Shown here piece after piece: positions 1-7,561 of a stretch of 41,186 nt of DNA (position 1 is the stretch's first letter; the number at the start of each line of letters is the position of its first letter). The notes below the pieces were generated by a model that had not been told where the DNA came from, did no database searches, and saw only the letters and a program-made list of their open reading frames with translations. The DNA comes from JAWLHA01 sp041690535 (GTDB lineage Bacteria > Pseudomonadota > Gammaproteobacteria > Thiohalomonadales > Thiohalomonadaceae), in assembly GCA_041690535.1 (NCBI GenBank), contig JAWLHA010000043.1, positions 1 through 41,186 of the forward strand, written 5' to 3'. The translations under genes and the position numbers were made by a program.

Positions 1-86
1 GGTCTGTTTCGAAAAGACCTATGGCTTCGTGTTGCCCAATACAATCAACTTGCAACCAAAACATCGGACTTGACTGGGCTATGAGA

Positions 87-161
87 GGGTGGATAAGCGT
101 AGCGCATCCACCGGGTCGCCGCAGCTGTGAATGGTGGATGCGCTGCGCTTATCCACCCTAC
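87..161. repeat. Dispersed palindrome, copy 1
   Basis: Two near-perfect inverted arms (about 26 bp each, core GGTGGATAAGCG / CGCTTATCCACC) separated by a variable centre of about 20 bp. The same palindrome recurs at 4027-4099, 10872-10945, degenerately at 14405-14475, and as a half copy at 15968-15996. It is a REP/MITE-like intergenic element. Its right arm runs directly into the 19-bp tandem array that follows. Confidence 0.85.
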
Positions 162-482
162 ATAGGTGAATCCACCCTACATAGGTGAATCCACCCTACA
201 TAGGTGAATCCACCCTACATAGGTGGCTCCACCGTAACTACTCACCCCCATCCGTCATTCCCGCGAAGGCGGGAATCCAGTGCTGGACTTCAGAGGGCCA
301 AGGGTATTGGGCTGGGTGCCTTATGGATTCCCGCCTTCGCGGGAATGACGAACAGTACAAGTAGCGAGGATCGAGTGCGTTGAGTCTGCTTCCGAATCTT
401 ACTATTTGCATAAGCGGGAGGCAGTCGGGGGGCGAGTAGTTACAATCCAGCCTACATAGGTGAATCCACCCTACGTAGGTGC
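151..482. repeat. 19-bp tandem array interrupted by a MITE-like element
   Basis: Four 19-bp units (core CCACCCTACATAGGTGAAT) occupy about 151-226 and two more lie at 445-482. The element at 234-443 splits them. The unit begins with the outer end of the palindrome next to it, so the array probably grew by slippage from the palindrome edge. Confidence 0.8.
234..443. mobile_element. MITE-like element, family A, uninterrupted copy (210 bp)
   Basis: It begins GTAACTACTCACCCCC and ends with the inverted counterpart GGGGGCGAGTAGTTAC, with one mismatch between the terminal repeats. Inside is a hairpin pair, ATTCCCGCGAAGGCGGGAAT near the left and the same motif inverted further right. There is no ORF, so any movement would depend on a transposase encoded elsewhere. 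It lies inside the 19-bp array. A second copy with the same internal sequence is at 5362-5726. Confidence 0.75.
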
Positions 483-504
483 ATCGGATTTATCGGCTCG
501 GTGC

Positions 505-1299
505 TCAAGCAAGGTGCTGGCACGCCGGGCAGAGGTAGGCACTGCGTCCGCAGGCGGTGATCTTCCGTACACGTCCAGCGCAGCGGGGGCAGGGGTCGCC
601 CTCGCTTCGGTGGGGGAGCAGGAAATCCTCCGGCATGCGTCCGGGCTCGGCATGGCGGCGGTAGGCCGCCATGAGCACCTTGCGCATGGTTCCGTGAAGT
701 TTGCGCAGGCGGTCGTCGTCGAGTTTCGTGAGGGGGGTCTGCGGGTGGATGCCCGCGTGGAAGAGGATCTCGTCCGAGTAGACGTTGCCAATCCCCGCGA
801 TCACCGCCTGATCCATCAGCCAGCACTTGACCGCCCCCCGGTGGCTGCGGGCCAGTTCGATGAAACGCTGAGGGGTGAGCGCCGGGTCGATGGCATCGAT
901 CCCGAGGGACTCCTCGGCGGCGAAGCGCTCCACCGATTCGGTGAGCGCCAGCATGCCGAGCTTGCGGCGGGAGAGATAGACCAGACGGTGGCCACCCGCG
1001 AACTCAAACACAACCTGCGCGTAGCCGGGCTCTTGTTCCCCCGCGGATACGTAGGCGAGAGAGCCGGTCATGCCGAAGTGCATCACCAGCCACTGCCGGC
1101 CATGGGTCTCGACGAAGAGATACTTGCCGAGGCGGCGGGTTTGCTCGAAGCGGTGGCCGCGCAGCGCCTCCGCAAAGCGCGCCGGCGGGAGGCCATGGAT
1201 GAGGCGCTCCGCCCGGACCACCACCTCCTCGATCCGCTGATGCAGCGAGGTCTCCTCCAGGTAGTCGCGCAAGACTTCCACATCGGGTAGCTCGGGCAT
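505..1299 (-). CDS. Fpg/Nei family DNA glycosylase
   Basis: Bifunctional DNA glycosylase/AP lyase of the formamidopyrimidine-DNA glycosylase family, acting in base excision repair of oxidised bases. The protein starts MPELPDVE, so Pro2 is the expected Schiff-base nucleophile and Glu3 the catalytic acid. The RRLGKYLF segment carries the conserved beta-hairpin lysine. The C-terminal zinc finger is CPRC...CPAC with the damage-binding GRSAYLCP loop. At 264 residues it is near the usual ~270. Assignment to Fpg rather than Nei is not certain, although MPELPDVE favours Fpg. It lies 9 bp downstream of polX on the same strand, probably as a repair operon. The last residues and the stop lie in sequence resembling the flank of the dispersed palindrome. 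Confidence 0.93.
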   Translation of the reverse strand: MPELPDVEVLRDYLEETSLHQRIEEVVVRAERLIHGLPPARFAEALRGHRFEQTRRLGKYLFVETHGRQWLVMHFGMTGSLAYVSAGEQEPGYAQVVFEFAGGHRLVYLSRRKLGMLALTESVERFAAEESLGIDAIDPALTPQRFIELARSHRGAVKCWLMDQAVIAGIGNVYSDEILFHAGIHPQTPLTKLDDDRLRKLHGTMRKVLMAAYRRHAEPGRMPEDFLLPHRSEGDPCPRCAGRVRKITACGRSAYLCPACQHLA

Positions 1300-1308
1300 G
1301 GGCCTCCA

Positions 1309-3030
1309 TCAGGTGCGTTTGAAGAGCTTCAGTAACTGCTCCAGCGGCCGGGTGTTCAGCACGTCGGCCGCCTCGAGCCAGCCCCGGCGTGCCTGGCCGA
1401 TGCCGAAGCGCATGAAGCGGAGGTCACCGATGCTGTGGGCGTCCGTGGAGATGGCCACCTTCACCCCGTGCTCCTTGGCCAGCATGCAGGTGGAGTCGGT
1501 GGCATCCAGGCGGCTGGGCTGGGCGTTGAGTTCGATGAAGCATCCCCGTTCGGCCGCAGCCTCGACGACTCGCTCCATCTCCACTTCATAGGGCTCGCGC
1601 TCGTTGATGAGCCGGCCGCTCGGGTGCGCCAGGATGTTGAAGTAGGGGTTGTCCATGGCACGGATAATCCGTTCTGTCTGGCGCTCCCGCGGGAGCGCAT
1701 GCTGGTAGTGCACGGAGCAGACCCGCAGATCGAGCCGCTTCAAGATGCGGTCGGGGAGGTCGAGCGTCCCATCCTCGAGAATATCCAGCTCGATCCCCTT
1801 GAGGATTCGTATCGTCGGGAATTTCTCCTGCAGTGCATCGATTTGTGTCAGCTGCTCGGCGAGCCTGGACTCGTCCAGCCCCTTGGCCATGGTCACGCGC
1901 CTGGAGTGGTCGGTCACGGCCACATAGGCGTAGCCCAGCTCGGCGGCGGCACGGACCATCTCCTCGAGGCTGTAGCGCCCATCGGTGGCCTTGGTGTGGA
2001 GGTGCAGATCCCCCCTGATCTGCTCCAGGCTCACCAGTTGCGGCAGGCGCCCCTGGGCGGCGGCCTCGACCTCCCCCCGATCCTCCCGCAGTTCCGGTTC
2101 GATGAAGGGCAACCCCACCTGCGCGAAGACCTCCTCTTCGGTTCGCCCGGCGATCCTCTTCTCGCCGCTGAAGACGCCGTATTCGTTGATCTTGAGCTGC
2201 CGCTTCACCGCCAGCTTGCGGATGGCGATGTTATGTGCCTTGGAGCCGGTGAAGTAGTGCAGGGCGGCGCCGAAGCTCGATTGGGGGACCACGCGGAGGT
2301 CCACCTGTAGCCCGGAGCCGAATCGAACCGTGGAGCGGGTCTCCCCCCTGGCCACGACCTGGATCACTTCGGAGTGGTGAATGAACCGATCCATCACATC
2401 GCCCTGCCGATCACAGGTGACCAACACATCCAGGTCGCCGACCGTTTCACGGCGCCGCCGGTAGCTGCCCGCAACCTGGACCGCCGCCACCCCCGGAACG
2501 CTCTTCAACCAGGCCTGCAGCGGCTCGGCGATCTGTTCGGCGTCGATGAGCTTCATGCGTTGCTGCTGGCCGCGCATGCGCTGCAGACCGAGCCGGATGG
2601 ACTCTTCCGTCTTGGCGCCGAATCCGGGTAGTTCGCGCACCTGCTGCTTCTCCACCGCCCGCGCCAGATCATCGACCGATTGCACGTGCAACCGCTCGTA
2701 GAGACTCCTCACCCGCTTGGGGCCCAGCCCCGCGATGTGCGTCAGTTGACTGAGCGCCTCGGGCGTGCGGCGTTCCACCTCGTCGAGCAGAGGAAGGGTC
2801 CCTGTCTCCACGATGGTGGCGATCTTGCCCGCGAGGTCTTTTCCGATACCTGGGAATTCTGACAGGTCCTTTCCGCTGGCCAGCAGGTCGGCCAGCTCTT
2901 GGGGCATGTTTTCGATGATGCGTGCGGCGTTGCGATAGGCGCGCACGCGAAACGGGTTTGCCTCTTCGATCTCGAGCAGATCGGCGAGGGTGTCAAATGT
3001 CGCGGCGATTTGGGCGTTGTGAACGGGCAT
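1309..3030 (-). CDS. polX: DNA polymerase/3'-5' exonuclease PolX (Pol X + PHP domains)
   Basis: Bacterial family X DNA polymerase used in gap filling during base excision repair. Helix-hairpin-helix segments occupy about residues 45-170. The nucleotidyltransferase motif GSYRRRRETVGDLDVLV follows near residue 200; its GDLDV contributes metal-binding aspartates. The C-terminal half is a PHP phosphoesterase domain with GDLHLHT, VTDHS, GIELDIL, LAHPSGR and STDAH, which give a nuclease activity in this family. The start chosen is the internal ATG at 3030 (MPVHNAQIAATF), which has a GGAG upstream and gives 573 residues, typical of PolX. The reading frame stays open 14 codons further upstream to 3072. 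It pairs with the fpg-like gene downstream, consistent with a base-excision repair unit. Confidence 0.93.
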   Translation of the reverse strand: MPVHNAQIAATFDTLADLLEIEEANPFRVRAYRNAARIIENMPQELADLLASGKDLSEFPGIGKDLAGKIATIVETGTLPLLDEVERRTPEALSQLTHIAGLGPKRVRSLYERLHVQSVDDLARAVEKQQVRELPGFGAKTEESIRLGLQRMRGQQQRMKLIDAEQIAEPLQAWLKSVPGVAAVQVAGSYRRRRETVGDLDVLVTCDRQGDVMDRFIHHSEVIQVVARGETRSTVRFGSGLQVDLRVVPQSSFGAALHYFTGSKAHNIAIRKLAVKRQLKINEYGVFSGEKRIAGRTEEEVFAQVGLPFIEPELREDRGEVEAAAQGRLPQLVSLEQIRGDLHLHTKATDGRYSLEEMVRAAAELGYAYVAVTDHSRRVTMAKGLDESRLAEQLTQIDALQEKFPTIRILKGIELDILEDGTLDLPDRILKRLDLRVCSVHYQHALPRERQTERIIRAMDNPYFNILAHPSGRLINEREPYEVEMERVVEAAAERGCFIELNAQPSRLDATDSTCMLAKEHGVKVAISTDAHSIGDLRFMRFGIGQARRGWLEAADVLNTRPLEQLLKLFKRT

Positions 3031-3140
3031 GAACGTCCGCTCCACGGCACGGATCCCGACCCTGAGAAGCATAGCTCGGAAAGCGCAAAATACCCGTAAA
3101 ATTAGTCAATTAGGTGATGCTAATCCCCTTGCAGGTCGCG

Positions 3141-3169
3141 TTGACAAAATCGCGCACCATGGCTAAGGA
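3141..3169 (+). promoter_or_regulatory. Possible sigma-70 promoter for the hemerythrin-like gene
   Basis: TTGACA at 3141-3146 is a consensus -35 box. After 17 bp comes TAAGGA at 3164-3169, a weak -10. It lies in the divergent region between polX and the hemerythrin-like gene, about 150 bp upstream of the latter's start. Confidence 0.35.
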
Positions 3170-3317
3170 TTAATACACCGGAAACAGCGAAGTCGGATGA
3201 CTGTCGCCGGCAAACAAAACAAACGGCGGCGCAGGAGGGGAAGAAAAGCGGCGTTTGCAAGCCCAAAAGACCCTTCGACAGAGGAGGGCGGCGTTTAATG
3301 ATGGAGGATGTCCAAAC

Positions 3318-3764
3318 ATGATCCCACTAGATGAACTGAACAAGCAAAACCAGAAGACCGCCGAACTCTGCAGAATCCTTGCGGTACTGATCGAGGACCG
3401 CTCGCTTTGTGAAACGGGTGTCACGTGCGAGCTGTTCGAGCGATTTGCAGAGAGTGTACGTGAACACTTCAATTTGCAGGACAAGACGCTTTATCCCAAG
3501 CTGCTCAACCATAAGGACAAGAGCGTCAACGGCGTAGGACTGCGATGTCTCAACGGCTCCAAGGAGATCAAGCGTATTTTCAAGAGCTACATGAACAAGT
3601 GGTGTCGCAAGGGGCTGCATGTTCGCAACCATGAGCGGTTCGTGGCAGAAACCAAGGACATCTTCCGCTTGCTGACCGAGCGGATGCAGACGGAAGTGGA
3701 ATTGCTCTATCCGCTGGTACGCTCTGTGGAGGCAAACGAGAGGAAGCCGGTGGCCATGGTCTGA
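3318..3764 (+). CDS. Hemerythrin-like (HHE domain) protein
   Basis: A small helical protein of 148 residues resembling the HHE cation-binding domain. Members bind a di-iron centre through spaced His/Glu residues and serve in oxygen or iron sensing and in nitrosative stress. Candidate ligands are the H in SVREHFNLQDKTLYP and the H/E residues in HVRNHERF and MQTEVELLYP. The start at 3318 (MIPLDELNKQ) is preferred to the upstream in-frame ATG at 3255, because GGAGG at 3303-3307 lies 10 bp before it. The gene is transcribed divergently from polX. Exact ligand assignment is inference. Confidence 0.7.
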   Translation: MIPLDELNKQNQKTAELCRILAVLIEDRSLCETGVTCELFERFAESVREHFNLQDKTLYPKLLNHKDKSVNGVGLRCLNGSKEIKRIFKSYMNKWCRKGLHVRNHERFVAETKDIFRLLTERMQTEVELLYPLVRSVEANERKPVAMV

Positions 3765-4366
3765 AGCAGCATCACGTGAGAATTCAGAAGGTGCGTAGGC
3801 CCGATTCGAGACGCGCTGCCAGTACATTCATGTACACTCAAGTGCATCGTTGCACAACCCGGCGGCCGGCGATCCCGAAGTGGCTACGCACCTCCCGACT
3901 TGAAAGGTAGCGGTAGTCGGAACACTCTTCACAACTGCTCCGAATACACGTTCCCGGAAAGCCAGTGAAGCACCAGGTGGCGGGGCAGCGCACTCGCGCT
4001 GCTTGCCCGGACTCCCCCTGGACGAGGTAGGGTGGATAAGCGCAGCGCATCCACCAATTCGACGCCGCACGGTGGATGCGCTGCGCTTATCCACCCTACA
4101 TGTTGGGCGCGTCGGATTAGTCTGTTCGGTGCTCTAGAGCAAAGTGCCGGGTGCCCCAAAAAGAAGAAGCAACCTCCTGGTGCCCAGGCGGCGCAATTTG
4201 GCTGCGATTGGCGATCTTTCCGTTTACCTGTTCGGTTCTCCAGGCATTCCTCCGCGCTCGGTCACATTGCGCTGGGCCCGTCGGGAGCGATACTTATGGC
4301 ATGGTTCACTATTCAAGCCCCTTTGGGGCATGCGCTCCCGGGGCGACCGTGTTCAGGAGGTGTCCC
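3765..4366. other. Intergenic region with palindrome copy and no convincing gene
   Basis: About 600 bp with no ORF that looks real; the short frames here are readings of the palindrome at 4027-4099. The sequence after the palindrome (about 4100-4150) resembles the flank at about 475-520 by the fpg-like gene, so the repeated unit is longer than the palindrome alone. Confidence 0.6.
4027..4099. repeat. Dispersed palindrome, copy 2
   Basis: Complete 73-bp copy: the left arm starts GTAGGGTGGATAAGCG, the right arm ends CGCTTATCCACCCTAC, with a variable centre. Same family as 87-161 and 10872-10945. Confidence 0.88.
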
Positions 4367-4696
4367 ATGGGTGACTCTTCGAAGATCGCCTCATACGTCT
4401 GGCGGGACAGCGAGAGCATTCACGCCGCCAAGGATCGGGTGAGCCGCCGCCAGCCCGTGGCCATTCGAATGCCCAACTGGGTGGACTTTAGCGTTGATGC
4501 CGAGGCGTGCGACTGCGACCGGCGGGAGGAGGGAATTCTCCACTGCCACTCCGCGGGAGTGCTCAACGAGCTGGCCCGCCGAAATGAAATGTGGGACCTC
4601 GAGCGCTTCGCCGACGCGTTACGCCAGGGTGGTGCGGACCTCGAGCTGGATGAACAGCGGCATGAGCTGGTGATCCACCCGGAAAAGCCTTCGTAG
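4367..4696 (+). CDS. Uncharacterised small protein
   Basis: A 109-residue acidic, soluble protein of a family I do not recognise. The start at 4367 (MGDSSKIASYVW) is chosen because AGGAGG at 4355-4360 is ideally placed; the frame is open further upstream to 4151 but without such a site. Visible features are a CDCDRREEGILHCH stretch with two Cys and two His that might bind metal, and a helical C-terminal half rich in Glu/Asp. There is no signal peptide or membrane segment. It stands alone between repeat-rich regions. The good ribosome binding site supports it being real; no function can be assigned. Confidence 0.55.
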   Translation: MGDSSKIASYVWRDSESIHAAKDRVSRRQPVAIRMPNWVDFSVDAEACDCDRREEGILHCHSAGVLNELARRNEMWDLERFADALRQGGADLELDEQRHELVIHPEKPS

Positions 4697-4871
4697 GTCC
4701 CGGGCGTTCGCAGAGCGGAATCCCCGGAGCTCGCTGTGCTTCATCCGCCGGACCTACTGGCGTAGCCCGGATGAAGCGCAACGGTCCGGGGCGGGTGTGT
4801 GACAAGACCCCCGTCCATGGATTGCGTCGTGCCCAACCTCTGCCCGCCGCGGAGATGAAGCCTTCTATTCC

Positions 4872-5419
4872 TCCGCGGTAACTACTCACCCCCTCCGTCA
4901 TTCCCGCGAAGGCGGGAATCCAGAGCCGCGGTAACTACTCACCCCCTCTGCTCCGTCATTCCCGCGAAGGCGGGAATCCAGAGCCGCGGTAACTACTCAC
5001 CCCCTCTGCTCCGTCATTCCCGCGAAAGCGGGAATCCAGAGCCGCGGTAACTACTCACCCCCTCTGCTCCGTCATTCCCGCGAANNNNNNNNNNNNNNNN
5101 NNNNNNNNNNNNNNNNNNNNNNNNNNNNNNNNNNNNNNNNNNNNNNNNNNNNNNNNNNNNNNNNNNNNNNNNNNNNNNNNNNNNGCGGTAACTACTCACC
5201 CCCTCTGCTCCGTCATTCCCGCGAAAGCGGGAATCCAGAGCCGCGGTAACTACTCACCCCCTCTGCTCCGTCATTCCCGCGAAAGCGGGAATCCAGAGCC
5301 GCGGTAACTACTCACCCCCTCTGCTCCGTCATTCCCGCGAAGGCGGGAATCCAGAGCCGCGGTAACTACTCACCCCCTCTGCTCCGTCATTCCCGCGAAG
5401 GCGGGAATCCAGTGCTGGA
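4872..5419. repeat. 58-bp tandem array derived from the left end of MITE family A, spanning an assembly gap
   Basis: Units of 58 bp start at 4925, 4983, 5041, then after the gap at about 5182, 5240, 5298 and 5356. A shorter 53-bp first unit begins near 4872. Each unit is the first ~45 bp of family A (GTAACTACTCACCCCC... plus the ATTCCCGCGAAGGCGGGAAT hairpin) followed by a GAGCCGCG linker. Units differ by single bases (GAAGG or GAAAG in the hairpin loop). The true copy number is unknown because of the Ns. Confidence 0.9.
5085..5184. other. Assembly gap (100 N)
   Basis: Exactly 100 Ns inside the 58-bp array. The distance between the flanking units, 5041 to 5182, is not a multiple of 58, so 100 is a placeholder and not a measured size. 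Confidence 0.97.
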
Positions 5420-5726
5420 CTTCAGAGGGCCATGGGTATTGGGCTGGGTGCTTTTTGGATTCCCGCCTTCGCGGGAATGACGAACAGTACAAGTAGCGAG
5501 GATCGAATGCGGTGAGCGTGCTACCGCATCTTAATTTGCATGTAACTATTCAGCCCTGACCGTCCGAGCACGACACCCTGTAGGAGCCCAGCCCTCTGGG
5601 CGATTGCTTCAGTGTCCCGGCAATCGCCCAGAGGGCTGGGCTCCTAGGGGAGACGCGACAGGTCGGTGGAACGGCTGAATAGTTACATTTGCATAAGCAG
5701 GAGGCATTCGGGGGGCGAGTAGTTAC
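5362..5726. mobile_element. MITE-like element, family A, copy with a nested insertion
   Basis: It begins GTAACTACTCACCCCC at 5362 and ends GGGGGCGAGTAGTTAC at 5726. Apart from the inserted element at 5542-5686 and its duplicated 8 bp, it aligns along its whole length with the copy at 234-443. Its right terminal repeat provides the stop codon of the M61 peptidase gene on the minus strand. Confidence 0.8.
5542..5686. mobile_element. Nested MITE-like element, family B (145 bp)
   Basis: Perfect 14-bp terminal inverted repeats GTAACTATTCAGCC / GGCTGAATAGTTAC. It is flanked by an 8-bp direct repeat ATTTGCAT at 5534-5541 and 5687-5694, where the uninterrupted copy at 234-443 has a single ATTTGCAT, so this is a real target-site duplication. 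Inside is a perfect 27-bp hairpin (arms 5581-5607 and 5620-5646, 12-nt loop). There is no ORF. Confidence 0.88.
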
Positions 5727-7543
5727 CCCGCCTCGGTCAAATTGAGCCACGCCTTGCGGCGCGCGAGCGCCTCGGGGGCGGCCTCCTCCTGGAGCTTCAA
5801 AAAGCACGTATCGGCCGGGGCGGGCTGCAGTGCCACCTCGAAGGTGCTCAACTCGTCTCGCCGGAACGCATGCAGGGTGACCCGTTCGTCGGGGGCGTAG
5901 GTGGACAGCTGCTTTTCCAGATTCCCGCTGGTGACGCGCAGCCCATTGAGGGCGACCACCACATCCCCGGCCGAGAGCCCCGCCCTTTGCGCGGCCCCCC
6001 CATCGAACACAAACGTCAGCTTCGCGCCAAGGGGATCCTCACTGGTGCGCACACCCAGCCACGCCTTTGCAGGCTGCTCCCCTTTTCCCGGTTTGCCCCC
6101 CTTGTCGTCCTTGGATTCCGGCGCCCGCAGGCGCAGGTCCACGCCAAAGGGGGAGAGCAGCTCCGCCAGGGGAAGGTCGTCGGTCCCCTGCAGCGCAACG
6201 GCGAAGAACTCCCCCAACGAAACCCCCGTGACCTCCTCCACCAGCGGCTCGAACGCCTGCTCGCCCACACCGGTGCCGGTGCGGCCGTAGCGCTCCCACA
6301 GGGCCCGCATCACATCGTCGAGGGATTTCGCCCCCCCGCTCTCCAGGCGGATCTTGAGGTCCAGCGCGAGGGCGATGAGCGCCCCCTTGGCGTAGTAGCT
6401 GACAATGGCGTTGGGGGCGTTCTCGTCCTGCTTGTAGAACTTGGTCCAGGCATCAAAGCTGGAGTCGGTCACGGACTGCTTCAAACGGCCACCGGTGCGC
6501 AACACCCGCGTGATGGTCTGGCCCAGCAGCTCCAGGTAGCTCGCCTCGGAGATGACACCCGTGCGCACCAGTGCCAGATCGTCGTAGTAGGAGGTGATCC
6601 CCTCAAAGGCCCACAGCAGCCGGGTATGCACCTCGCGGCTCAAGTCATAGGGGACAAAGGCCGCCGGCTTGATGCGCTTGATGTTCCAGGTGTGGAAGTA
6701 CTCGTGACTGCACAGCCCGAGGAAGCCGCGGTAGTCGTCCGTCAGCTCCTTGCGCCCCACCAGGGGGAGGTCGTTGCGGCTGCAGAGCAGACTGGTGGAG
6801 CTGCGATGCTCCAGCCCGCCATAGCCATCGCCCACCGCCATGGTGAGAAACAGGTAGCGGTCCATGGGGGCGGGCTCGCCGAACAGCCGGATCTGGTATT
6901 CGCAGATCTGCTTCAGATCCGCCGCCAGCCGGTCCACATCGGCCCGATGGCGACCGGTGATCGCCATGGCATGCGGGATGCCGCAGGCCTCGAACTCCAC
7001 CAGAGTGAAGGTCCCCATCTCCACGGGGTGGTCCACCAGCTCCTCGTAATCGGCCGCGCGATACAGCCCGAAGCCGCGGTCGTCCGTCTCCACGGCCGGG
7101 AGGGTGGTCGCCACCCGCCACTGCGCGTAGTGCGAAGCCTCAGGGGGCTCGATGGCAATGCTGCAGGGCTCCCCCTCCCGCCCCTGTACCTGGAGGAAAA
7201 CGCTGGTGCCGTTGAAATAGCCGTGGGAGGTGTCGAGGTGGGCGCTGCGCACCGAGAGATCCCAACAGTAGACCTCGCACCACACCGTGAGGGGGCCGCT
7301 GCATGGGGCGACCCGCCAGGTCTGCTTGTCCATCTTCTCGACTTCGAGCGGCTGTTCGGCACAGCGCGCCCGAAGCCGGACGATGTTCTTCGCAAAATCG
7401 CGGATCATGTAACTGCCCGGGATCCAGGCGGGGAGGGAGACCACCTCCCCGTCGGGGTTCGGGTCGGAGACGGTCAGCTCGACCTCGAACAGGTGAGCTT
7501 CGGGGTGTGACGGGCGAATGCGGTAGTGGACACGTGGGTCCAT
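5723..7543 (-). CDS. M61 family metallopeptidase with PDZ domain
   Basis: Zinc aminopeptidase-like protein of the M61 (glycyl aminopeptidase) family, 606 residues. The N-terminal beta domain starts MDPRVHYRIRPSHPEAHLF with the typical LPAWIPGSYMIRDFAKNI. The gluzincin motif HEYFHTWNIKR has His280 and His284 as zinc ligands and Glu281 as catalytic base; FEGITSYYDDL downstream carries the third ligand region. A PDZ domain lies at about residues 485-575 (AWLGVRT...AGLSAGDVVVALNG). No signal peptide is seen, so it is probably cytoplasmic. GGGAG precedes the ATG. It lies 18 bp after the secretin-N-like gene, likely cotranscribed. The TAA stop at 5723-5725 lies in the terminal repeat of a MITE-like element, so the original C-terminus may have been altered. 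Confidence 0.93.
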   Translation of the reverse strand: MDPRVHYRIRPSHPEAHLFEVELTVSDPNPDGEVVSLPAWIPGSYMIRDFAKNIVRLRARCAEQPLEVEKMDKQTWRVAPCSGPLTVWCEVYCWDLSVRSAHLDTSHGYFNGTSVFLQVQGREGEPCSIAIEPPEASHYAQWRVATTLPAVETDDRGFGLYRAADYEELVDHPVEMGTFTLVEFEACGIPHAMAITGRHRADVDRLAADLKQICEYQIRLFGEPAPMDRYLFLTMAVGDGYGGLEHRSSTSLLCSRNDLPLVGRKELTDDYRGFLGLCSHEYFHTWNIKRIKPAAFVPYDLSREVHTRLLWAFEGITSYYDDLALVRTGVISEASYLELLGQTITRVLRTGGRLKQSVTDSSFDAWTKFYKQDENAPNAIVSYYAKGALIALALDLKIRLESGGAKSLDDVMRALWERYGRTGTGVGEQAFEPLVEEVTGVSLGEFFAVALQGTDDLPLAELLSPFGVDLRLRAPESKDDKGGKPGKGEQPAKAWLGVRTSEDPLGAKLTFVFDGGAAQRAGLSAGDVVVALNGLRVTSGNLEKQLSTYAPDERVTLHAFRRDELSTFEVALQPAPADTCFLKLQEEAAPEALARRKAWLNLTEAG

Positions 7544-7561
7544 GGAACGACTCCCTCGGGA

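Noticed and set aside
3828..4159. Several 70-90-residue ORFs on both strands
   Set aside because: They run through the palindrome at 4027-4099 and share residues (HPTS, RIG/CAAL) with similar frames at the other palindrome copies, so they are translations of the repeat.
4563..4901. 112-residue minus-strand ORF
   Set aside because: Begins in the repeat array and overlaps the better-supported gene at 4367; no ribosome binding site or motif.
4872..5419. CRISPR array
   Set aside because: Repeats are tandem 58-bp units without unique spacers and contain the genome-wide dispersed hairpin; no cas genes nearby. The Cas4-like protein at 22979 is part of another operon.
5870..7510. 546-residue open frame opposite the M61 peptidase
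   Set aside because: Antisense shadow of a gene with clear HEYFH and PDZ motifs.
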